This document shows, piece by piece, positions 1 to 5,395 of a stretch of DNA of 5,395 bases (positions within the stretch are counted from its first letter, which is position 1; the number at the start of each line of letters is the position of its first letter). Origin of the DNA: an uncultured Pirellula sp. GTDB taxonomy: Bacteria; Planctomycetota; Planctomycetia; Pirellulales; Pirellulaceae. Below the pieces are notes generated by a model. The model had not been told where the DNA came from, did no database searches, and worked only from the letters and a program-made list of their open reading frames with translations. The stretch is taken from positions 1 through 5,395 of the forward strand of contig CAITIF010000970.1 of NCBI GenBank assembly GCA_903892365.1, written 5' to 3'. The position numbers and the translations under genes are program-made.

Positions 1-1038
1 CTCTTGAGGACGCTTGCGCGATCGGTATTCGTTGTACAACAACAGCAAAGTGGCAGGGATGAACGGCAAGAAGTAATAGATGATTCGGAACAACACGACG
101 GCCGCCAAGACCGCCCCCAGCGATTCCTCTGGGAAGAACGAAACCATTACTCCTTCTAAGACACCAAACCCGCCCGGCACGTGAGTCAAGACGGTAATGA
201 TTTGGCCAGTCAAGTAAGCGATCAAAACGGTGGAGAAGTTGATTTCAGCGGACGCGCTTCTGGGCAACAACCAAAAAAGCACAAGGGATGCCAACAGAAA
301 ATCGCCAGCGGAAACAATCAATTGCATGGCAGAAAGACGAAACGGCGGAAGAGTCACTTCGAAATCACGAAACCGAATGGGCTTGCGAAAGATCGAACAG
401 GCCGACAAATACAATGCGATACACGCAAGAAACAGGAAACCCCATACATGATGATCCAGAAGCAGCTTCTCCCGAACCTCCTCGGGCAATCGAATGGGAA
501 GGGCAACGAAAGCCACCCCTGCTAACAAAAACAAACCCAGCCAAAATGTCGTTGCAAGAATCGAAACAAAGGCCACGATCTCCAAGAACGAAAAACCCCA
601 ACTCGAGTACAGGCGATAACGCACTGCGTTTCCACCCAAAAGCCATCCAAGAACATTTCCATAGGAATAGCCTACAATGGCTCCCGTCATGACTTTCGAA
701 AAGGGAAGCTCCTTCTTCAAATGCTTCACTGCAATCCAGTCGTATCCTGACAGAATAAAATAATTAAGAGTGGTCAGGGCAAACGCTAGCGCAATCTGCC
801 AGTATGGAACCATGGAGATGCCATCTTGAACCTTCTCCCACGTGATCTCCGCTTTGTCCAATTTGTACTTCACGAACCAAAATGCCACGCACATAATCGC
901 AATGATGGCTGTGATTTTCGCGGACTCACCCAGACGTCCAATGGCTCGGGATTGAGGCACCGTTCCAGACCGATCAACGACAGGAGGCTCATGCGACTTG
1001 CCCGAATCGGGGAGGTGATTCGAAGGGTTCTTGTTCAA
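1..1038 (-). CDS. Flippase-like integral membrane protein of the YbhN/MprF (UPF0104, lysylphosphatidylglycerol synthase TM region) family, C-terminus off window
   Basis: The minus frame is open from a TAA at 1129-1131 to the left edge, giving 346 visible residues from the chosen start. About seven hydrophobic segments are visible (roughly residues 42-56, 77-97, 112-125, 151-180, 198-214, 236-258 and 308-334). Family hallmarks are GYDW near 98-101, VRYRLYSSWG near 139-148, the PGGFGVLEG loop at 288-296 and RIIYYFLP at 318-325. In MprF this region flips aminoacylated phosphatidylglycerol across the inner membrane. YbhN-type proteins have only this part, about 320 residues, and no firm function. 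Whether a DUF2156 aminoacyl-transferase domain follows cannot be seen, so mprF is not assigned. No ATG precedes the first membrane helix: the in-frame ATG at 892-894 lies inside it. Candidate starts are TTG 1053, TTG 1038 (a weak GCAGG lies 8 nt upstream) and GTG 960. TTG 1038 was chosen because the codons up to 960 read as a polar, protein-like N-terminal tail. Family is confident; the start is not. Confidence 0.88.
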   Translation of the reverse strand, partial: MNKNPSNHLPDSGKSHEPPVVDRSGTVPQSRAIGRLGESAKITAIIAIMCVAFWFVKYKLDKAEITWEKVQDGISMVPYWQIALAFALTTLNYFILSGYDWIAVKHLKKELPFSKVMTGAIVGYSYGNVLGWLLGGNAVRYRLYSSWGFSFLEIVAFVSILATTFWLGLFLLAGVAFVALPIRLPEEVREKLLLDHHVWGFLFLACIALYLSACSIFRKPIRFRDFEVTLPPFRLSAMQLIVSAGDFLLASLVLFWLLPRSASAEINFSTVLIAYLTGQIITVLTHVPGGFGVLEGVMVSFFPEESLGAVLAAVVLFRIIYYFLPFIPATLLLLYNEYRSRKRPQE

Positions 1039-1127
1039 GTAATCAACCTGCAAAAGTGTTTTTGAAGCAGCTTGCTTGGACTGAAAATGAGTGACAAGCC
1101 AACTTAAGGGACATCCGAAGTAAACAG

Positions 1128-1133
1128 ATTATA
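1128..1133 (-). promoter_or_regulatory. Possible -10 element (TATAAT) for the leftward membrane-protein gene
   Basis: Read on the minus strand, these bases are a perfect TATAAT, 89 bp before the TTG at 1038. No convincing TTGACA-like -35 box lies 16-18 bp upstream; the nearest resemblance, TTGCGT at 1155-1160, is 21 bp away. If used, transcription would start near 1121 and leave a leader of about 80 nt. That leader contains an imperfect hairpin (1074-1078 pairing with 1095-1099, plus three inner pairs). The hexamer overlaps the in-frame TAA that closes the reading frame, which suits a site outside the gene. A single AT-rich hexamer can occur by chance. Confidence 0.3.
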
Positions 1134-1266
1134 GGGAACCTGGGAAGTTAAGCTACGCAAATTGGGGGCACTTTGGTAGCTGTGCGGGAAAAGCACGGTT
1201 GTATGGTTTTTTCCTGCCGATACGGTTGTGACGTCGCTATTTGCGATTCACTCATCGAATCTGCTC

Positions 1267-1270
1267 AGGA
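1267..1270 (+). promoter_or_regulatory. Ribosome binding site (AGGA) deciding the start at 1279
   Basis: AGGA ends 8 nt before the ATG at 1279. It supports this ATG over the in-frame GTG at 1228, which would put 17 extra residues, several of them polar or charged, ahead of a clean signal peptide. Confidence 0.55.
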
Positions 1271-1278
1271 TCTATACC

Positions 1279-2256
1279 ATGAAGTTTCTTGCTGGGGCTC
1301 TGTCGATTGGTCTTGGAATCGGTTGTTTTGCAACTGTTTGCCACGGACAATACGCTTCCGAAATCGTCGTTCCTGGAACAGGAGTTCAGTTATCCCAAGT
1401 CGGTGACGACTTTGAGGATGATGCTTGGGAGTTTATTCCGAATAATCCGAAGAGTTCGGAAGACATCGATAAAAACCAACGCCTTCCCATGGGTAAATCT
1501 AATAACGGTCGATGGTACGAAGGAGCAAAGCGGGGACACCCGGATATCGTCCGACGCGTCCCTACCCCGCCTGGTGGAATCGAAGGGAGCGAAGGATCGT
1601 TGCTGCTGAAATCCTTGCAAACCGGGATCCCAAAGTCCCCTAGCTTCAAAATGCACCAAGATGACTTCATTTGCAACGTGCAATATCGAGTCGGTGGTAC
1701 GATCCGCGTCGATCAGTCTCCCAGCATGACCACTCGAGTGTTTTTGCCCCCGATGGAAAAGTGGGAAAATCGAAACGGCCCGCACTTTGCCTTCCGAGCT
1801 GCCGTTGAAACCACCATCCAAGAAACCAAAACCAAGTTCCTCTTCTCTTCCAAAGAAGAAAAAGATGAACTCTACTGGCCGGGACTGTTCATTCTTCGAG
1901 CGACCCGCAAGGAAAACGGCAGGATGGTCCCTTATGCACACTTCCGAGTTCGTTCGGATCGTAACGGCGGTGACTTCATGGGGCCAGAAATCAAGGAAAC
2001 TGGCTGGTGGACTCTTGGCCTGTCCTTTACCCCGGACGGATTAACGCACTACTTCGCGAAACCAGGCGTCGAAGAACTGACCCGCGAAGACTACATCGCA
2101 ACCGCCATGCCCTACGGGTACCGATGCGAAGAAGTACGATCGTTCTTTTACAATGTGGTCAATGGCGACAACGGACGCGATTGGACCACCGACTGGATCA
2201 TCGACGACCCGAAGTTTTACGTCGCGAAATCCGCTCGGCTTGCCAGCAAGAAATAG
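1279..2256 (+). CDS. Secreted protein of unknown function with an N-terminal signal peptide
   Basis: This reading frame encodes 325 residues. It opens with a typical Sec signal peptide: Lys at position 2, a hydrophobic core at about 4-20, and likely cleavage after G23 (CHG before QYASE). Cys16 and Cys21 do not sit in a canonical lipobox, so a soluble exported protein is more likely than a lipoprotein. The mature part has no further membrane segment. It contains DDFEDDAWEF (43-52), a Gly/Pro-rich stretch (PTPPGGIEGSEGS, 95-107), alternating hydrophobic strands, and an aromatic C-terminal half with GWWTLGLSF (242-250) and DWTTDWIIDDPKFYV (301-315). A large beta-rich fold with an opening DxFE motif and repeated Trp strands recalls concanavalin-A-like lectin or glycan-binding domains, but that is inference only. 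I do not recognise a named family or catalytic residues. It is transcribed divergently from the flippase-like gene and convergently with the kinase, so it is probably a single-gene unit. Confidence 0.85.
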   Translation: MKFLAGALSIGLGIGCFATVCHGQYASEIVVPGTGVQLSQVGDDFEDDAWEFIPNNPKSSEDIDKNQRLPMGKSNNGRWYEGAKRGHPDIVRRVPTPPGGIEGSEGSLLLKSLQTGIPKSPSFKMHQDDFICNVQYRVGGTIRVDQSPSMTTRVFLPPMEKWENRNGPHFAFRAAVETTIQETKTKFLFSSKEEKDELYWPGLFILRATRKENGRMVPYAHFRVRSDRNGGDFMGPEIKETGWWTLGLSFTPDGLTHYFAKPGVEELTREDYIATAMPYGYRCEEVRSFFYNVVNGDNGRDWTTDWIIDDPKFYVAKSARLASKK

Positions 2257-2273
2257 CCCTCTGAAGCAACCAT

Positions 2274-2306
2274 CCCTCGGGCTTGCGACCTCTGCAAGCT
2301 CTGGGG
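2274..2306. terminator. Hairpin between convergent genes, possible bidirectional terminator
   Basis: Bases 2274-2286 pair with 2294-2306 around a 7-nt loop: 12 pairs including two G-T wobbles, with one mismatch (2278/2302). The core GCTTGC/GCAAGC stem is perfect. It fills most of the 51-bp gap between the stop of the secreted-protein gene (2256) and the kinase stop (2308), and could serve both strands. Neither side is followed by a T-run, so it is not a classic intrinsic terminator; it might act as a 3' end stabiliser or with Rho. Confidence 0.4.
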
Positions 2307-2307
2307 G

Positions 2308-3636
2308 CTACTTCATAGCGATCAAATACCCAACAATCGCGCCGATCAACAACGCGGGCGGAAGCAGGATCGCAATCGTCAAGGCGATGAGCATACCGGC
2401 CGAACTGCCCGATTTTACCACCGTATCAGGAATCGCCTGAGCGACCGACGAAAGGTTCTCGGGTAGAAGTGCCGCAGCCTGATTGGAATCGATCGAATTG
2501 ATCGAGGTTTCTTGAAGGGCATCTTCTTTGGTCGCAGTCGACTCTGTATCTAACTGCGGCAATGGCGGCGCAGACCACGGACCTCGCGACATTCGCGGCT
2601 GAGGCAAGTCGGCGGACTGCATAGCCCACGGTTCAAGCCTTGTAGCAACTTCGGCGCAAGATTGTGTTCGGTTATTGGGATTCTTGTCCATCATCTCTGC
2701 AATGATCTCAACGAACTCTTCGGAGACATTGGGAGCAAATCGACGAGGGTGAAACGGCGTTTCCTCCAAGTGCATTCTCACTTTTTGAGCTGTATCACCA
2801 CCCGGAAATGGCACTTTCCCACAAATGGCATAATACAGCGTGCAGCCGAGCGAATAGACATCGCTGACCGGGCCCACTTCAAGAGGCGTTCGAATTTGTT
2901 CGGGGGACAGATAGTCAGCGGTGCCGACAATTTTGCCAGCCCGCGGATCGTCCATCAAATTCGCAGTAAACCCAGCCAAACCCACGTCCGAAACTTTGGC
3001 GATGCCTTCCGGGGTTACAAGAATATTGCCTGGCTTCACATCCCTATGCACGATTCCCTGACCATGAGCGTAATCCAGCCCTAGAGCCGCTTGCATAATA
3101 ATTCTTGCCGCCTGTTCCTGTGGGAGCGGACCTTGCGCTTTAATCAATCTCCTAAGGTCCATGCCTGGTACATACTCAGTAACCAAATAATGAACGACCC
3201 CATCTTGTCCAGCGTCGTAGGCACGGACAAGGTAAGTGCAATCCAATTTTGCAAGCAGTCGAATCTCGCGATGAAAACCAGCGACCGCATCCGGAGTTGC
3301 TTTGCGAGCCGGCACTACCTTGACGGCGCATTCGCGTCCCATCACGTGGTGGACCGCTTTAAAAACCTGCCCCATCCCCCCTTGTGCAATGAAGTCGGTG
3401 ATAACATACGGACCTAGCTTAAACTTGTGCTGCCCTTCTTTAAGCTGAGCTGCTTGGTAACCGGTGATTGCCCCTTGTTCAATGAGAATACTGCGCAACA
3501 GTTCGTCCTGCCGCTCCAGTGAAACAGGTTGTTCTTCCGATGCGCAGCGAAACCGAAGTAGCCGTTGGCAATACTCCCACTGAGGCGCTGCGATCAAGCC
3601 GCTCGCCATGGCTGCTTTCCGAAATATGGTTTCCAA
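2308..3636 (-). CDS. Membrane-anchored Hanks-type serine/threonine protein kinase
   Basis: A 442-residue protein from the chosen start that phosphorylates Ser/Thr of target proteins. Residues 1-70 form a helical region of the kind often found ahead of planctomycete kinases (FRKAAMASGLI near 5-15, ITGYQAAQL near 57-65). The kinase domain spans about 75-335: Gly-rich loop QGGMGQVF (85-92), ATP-binding Lys106 in AVKVV, helix-C Glu124, HRDVKPGN (197-204, an RD kinase with catalytic Asp199 and Asn204), SDVGLA (Asp217, with DVG in place of DFG), GTADYLSPEQ (238-247), Asp259 in DVYSLG and the late Arg323. All key residues are present, so it should be active. A Pro/Ser-rich linker (about 345-413) leads to one hydrophobic segment (about 414-440) with two residues after it, so there is no external sensor domain. 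TTG 3636 was chosen for its AAAGGA box; ATG 3609, GTG 3660 and GTG 3747 are alternatives. It follows the sugar-dehydrogenase fusion on the same strand. Confidence 0.93.
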   Translation of the reverse strand: METIFRKAAMASGLIAAPQWEYCQRLLRFRCASEEQPVSLERQDELLRSILIEQGAITGYQAAQLKEGQHKFKLGPYVITDFIAQGGMGQVFKAVHHVMGRECAVKVVPARKATPDAVAGFHREIRLLAKLDCTYLVRAYDAGQDGVVHYLVTEYVPGMDLRRLIKAQGPLPQEQAARIIMQAALGLDYAHGQGIVHRDVKPGNILVTPEGIAKVSDVGLAGFTANLMDDPRAGKIVGTADYLSPEQIRTPLEVGPVSDVYSLGCTLYYAICGKVPFPGGDTAQKVRMHLEETPFHPRRFAPNVSEEFVEIIAEMMDKNPNNRTQSCAEVATRLEPWAMQSADLPQPRMSRGPWSAPPLPQLDTESTATKEDALQETSINSIDSNQAAALLPENLSSVAQAIPDTVVKSGSSAGMLIALTIAILLPPALLIGAIVGYLIAMK

Positions 3637-3644
3637 AAACGCTT

Positions 3645-3650
3645 TCCTTT
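3645..3650 (-). promoter_or_regulatory. Candidate ribosome binding site (AAAGGA) for the kinase at TTG 3636
   Basis: On the minus strand AAAGGA ends 8 nt before the TTG at 3636. It is the best Shine-Dalgarno match near any possible kinase start. The competing ATG at 3609 has GGAAAG 5 nt upstream; GTG 3660 has none; GTG 3747 has AAGGGG only 2 nt away, which is too close. The box would lie inside the coding region if GTG 3660 were the true start. Confidence 0.4.
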
Positions 3651-3670
3651 CCCGCTTCACCTTCGGCAAC

Positions 3671-3697
3671 GACGCTAGCCCCAAAAAGGCTCGCGTC
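3671..3697 (-). promoter_or_regulatory. Intercistronic hairpin between the sugar-dehydrogenase fusion and the kinase
   Basis: Bases 3671-3680 pair with 3688-3697 in 9 of 10 positions (mismatch 3676/3692) around a 7-nt loop. It begins 28 nt past the upstream stop codon and ends 34 nt before TTG 3636. On the minus strand it is followed by GTTGCCGAAG rather than a T-run, so an intrinsic terminator is unlikely. A processing, stabilising or partial-attenuation element is more plausible. Its presence also argues against GTG 3747 as the kinase start, because it would then lie in coding sequence. Confidence 0.4.
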
Positions 3698-3725
3698 CAA
3701 ACTACTTTGTTCCAAGTTCTGCTAT

Positions 3726-5395
3726 TTATTCGAACTTGTAGATGCACTGCCCCTTGGCAGAGTCAATCATGTAATAAACATCGCCGTTGGAATCTTCGCC
3801 GAAAGCCATAACGGGTATCCCTTTTTCAACGACTTGTTCAATGCGGGAAGCCGAATTAGTCGCTGGATCGTAGCTTAAAGCCCAGATGCTTCCGCTGACG
3901 TAATCAGCGTACAGATACTTTCCGTTCAATGCTGGTACTCGGTTCGAGTTAACGACTCGGCCCCCAGTGATCGACTTGCCCGCGCTGTGGTCGTATGCCC
4001 AAACCGGTCCAACGGGATCGGAAACACCATCCAAGCGAGCTCGATTTCCAAACGAATAGCTTCCCTCGCGGATGCTCCAACCATAGTTTCCGCCCTTCGA
4101 GATGATGTTGATCTCCTCCCACAAATCTTGCCCAACGTCCGCGCACCACAAACGCCCCGACTTAGAATCAAACGCAATTCTCCAAGGGTTTCTTAGCCCG
4201 TACGCATAAATTTCCGGGCGAACTCCAGATTGGCCAACAAACGGGTTATCGGCAGGGATGGAATATGGGAGTCCTTTCGAGGTTGTATTGACATCAATAC
4301 GCAAAATGGACCCGAGCAAGTCCGACCGATCTTGCCCCGAGTTCTTTGGGTCGTTTCTACCTCCTCCGTCTCCCAAACTAATGTAAAGGTATCCATCTTT
4401 TCCGAATTCGATGCAACCACCGTTGTGACTGGTATATGGCTGTTCGATATCCATGATGATCTGTTCGGACGCAATGTCAGCGACACTGGAATCCTTCTTG
4501 GATCGTTCATAACGAGCCACGATGGAATGGTTGTTCTCTTTTTTGGTATAGCAAACGAAGAACTGTCCGTTCTTGGAATAATCTGGATGGAACGCCAAGC
4601 CTAAAAGGCCTTGCTCATTGGCCGCCATCCCTTCGTTCCATCGATTCACCTTGGTTTGAATGTCAAGGAATAGCTTCGATTGCGTAACATCCGATCGATT
4701 CTCCAAGGAATAGATTACGCCGCTTTGATCCATGGCATACAGAAGGTTCGGTTGGCCAGGTGCGTGTGTTAGCTCCAGAATTCGACGTGGTGTACTTGGA
4801 TTTCCGTCCTCATCCACAGGTTGCCATCCATCCCATTCCAGCTTAGGAAAGGCTAAGACCGGACTCAGGTTCAGCTTGCCGTCAATTGGCTGAACGGCGG
4901 AACCATCCTCTGCAAGTTCGCGAATCTTGATGTTCCGAAATTTGACTTCGTCCCCATGGTCTTGCAGACACAGATGCCCGAGCCCCGCTTTTCCAAAACC
5001 GGCAAACTCGGCAAACTTACTTTTCGAAACTTGTTCATTCCATTTGCCATCCCCAAGTTTGAATTGGTAGTACACGACCCCATTCATGGCGACTTCGCAT
5101 TGATTCGGTGCGATTCGAACAAACAATTGATTCCATTGGCCAGCAGGTCGAGTTGCATCGGGCGTTTGCGTCTCACCAGCCCATGCCATGGGATAGGGCT
5201 TGGCTAATTGGTACAACCAGCCCGATTTTTGCGGATCATGGCCATCAACATTGTCTTGAATCTGAATCTCCGGACCACTTTGCCAAGGAGCAGGATTGTC
5301 TTCCGTAACATGGAACATGAATCCGCTGTTGCCCGCCTTCGAAATCTGGTACTCAATCGAAAATTCGAAGTACTTGTATTTTGCGTCCGAGACAA
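3726..5395 (-). CDS. DUF1080 (3-keto-disaccharide hydrolase type) fused to a PQQ-dependent glucose/sorbosone dehydrogenase domain, N-terminus off window
   Basis: The frame is open to the right edge, so the ATG at 5318 is internal: the 25 residues before it (YFEFSIEYQIS, then GNSGF) are the expected start of a DUF1080 domain. Of 555 visible residues, about 1-158 are DUF1080, a jelly-roll fold found in glycan-acting proteins and linked to 3-keto-glycoside hydrolysis (NSG at 22-24, PWQSGPEIQIQDN at 35-48, closing KFRNIKIREL near 151-160). About 175-555 form a glucose/sorbosone-dehydrogenase beta-propeller: EQGLLGLAFHPDY (260-272), SHNGG (322-326) with the presumed catalytic His323, LGDGGGRNDP (340-349), GLRNPWR (399-405), ADVGQDLWEEIN (418-429) and GGNYGW (434-439). 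Relatives in this family use PQQ and calcium to oxidise sugars in the periplasm. No CxxCH haem motif is visible. A signal peptide is expected but would lie beyond the edge. The kinase gene follows on the same strand. Domains are certain; substrate is unknown. Confidence 0.93.
   Translation of the reverse strand, partial: VSDAKYKYFEFSIEYQISKAGNSGFMFHVTEDNPAPWQSGPEIQIQDNVDGHDPQKSGWLYQLAKPYPMAWAGETQTPDATRPAGQWNQLFVRIAPNQCEVAMNGVVYYQFKLGDGKWNEQVSKSKFAEFAGFGKAGLGHLCLQDHGDEVKFRNIKIRELAEDGSAVQPIDGKLNLSPVLAFPKLEWDGWQPVDEDGNPSTPRRILELTHAPGQPNLLYAMDQSGVIYSLENRSDVTQSKLFLDIQTKVNRWNEGMAANEQGLLGLAFHPDYSKNGQFFVCYTKKENNHSIVARYERSKKDSSVADIASEQIIMDIEQPYTSHNGGCIEFGKDGYLYISLGDGGGRNDPKNSGQDRSDLLGSILRIDVNTTSKGLPYSIPADNPFVGQSGVRPEIYAYGLRNPWRIAFDSKSGRLWCADVGQDLWEEINIISKGGNYGWSIREGSYSFGNRARLDGVSDPVGPVWAYDHSAGKSITGGRVVNSNRVPALNGKYLYADYVSGSIWALSYDPATNSASRIEQVVEKGIPVMAFGEDSNGDVYYMIDSAKGQCIYKFE

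Noticed and set aside
181..692. Plus-strand open frames over the left part of the window
   Set aside because: They lie opposite the flippase-like gene, have Lys/Arg/Asn-rich low-complexity translations and no recognisable motif. The minus frame carries clear family motifs over the same bases.
1228..1278. GTG 1228 as start of the secreted-protein gene
   Set aside because: It would bury the signal peptide behind 17 residues, and no ribosome binding site fits it.
1390..1941. Minus-strand frame of 183 codons inside the secreted-protein gene
   Set aside because: It is a shadow: it has no domain signal and its translation contains a Phe run produced by the complementary Lys codons of the real gene.
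3637..3747. Kinase start at GTG 3747, overlapping the upstream gene by 22 bp
   Set aside because: The AAGGGG box is only 2 nt from the GTG, the extra codons look unlike coding sequence, and the intercistronic hairpin would fall inside the gene.
3726..5318. ATG 5318 as the true start of the dehydrogenase fusion
   Set aside because: It would cut the DUF1080 domain in its first strands. The frame stays open to the window edge and encodes the missing conserved residues.
1..5395. tRNA, rRNA, CRISPR array, insertion sequence or phage genes
   Set aside because: No cloverleaf, repeat-spacer pattern, inverted terminal repeats or transposase/integrase motifs were seen on either strand.

Overview
The window looks like chromosomal DNA of a planctomycete, most likely of the Pirellulaceae. 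Three things suggest this: a Ser/Thr kinase whose short helical region ahead of the catalytic domain is of the kind common in planctomycetes, a large protein joining a DUF1080 domain to a glucose/sorbosone-dehydrogenase-type beta-propeller, and a secreted protein of unknown function. Base composition is near 50% GC by eye, and several genes appear to use non-ATG starts. The genus assignment is inference.

Layout from left to right. (1) Positions 1-1038, minus strand: the N-terminal part of a multi-pass membrane protein of the YbhN/MprF flippase-like family, running off the left edge. (2) A divergent intergenic region of about 240 bp, with a TATAAT-like hexamer for the leftward gene. (3) Positions 1279-2256, plus strand: a secreted protein of 325 residues with a signal peptide and no recognised function. 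(4) A 51-bp convergent gap holding a long GC-rich hairpin. (5) Positions 2308-3636, minus strand: a Hanks-type Ser/Thr kinase with one C-terminal membrane helix and no external domain. (6) An 89-bp gap with a strong intercistronic hairpin. (7) Positions 3726-5395, minus strand: a DUF1080 plus PQQ-type sugar dehydrogenase fusion whose start lies beyond the right edge.

Genes 7 and 5 lie head to tail on the minus strand and could be co-transcribed, with the hairpin between them as a possible control or processing point. The rightmost protein probably works on sugars outside the cytoplasm, and the kinase could signal at the membrane, but nothing in the sequence proves that they act together. The secreted protein and the flippase-like protein are transcribed away from each other and may share a control region. 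No RNA gene, mobile element, CRISPR array or tandem repeat was seen. The window reads as ordinary planctomycete gene content with some uncommon details rather than a clearly new system.
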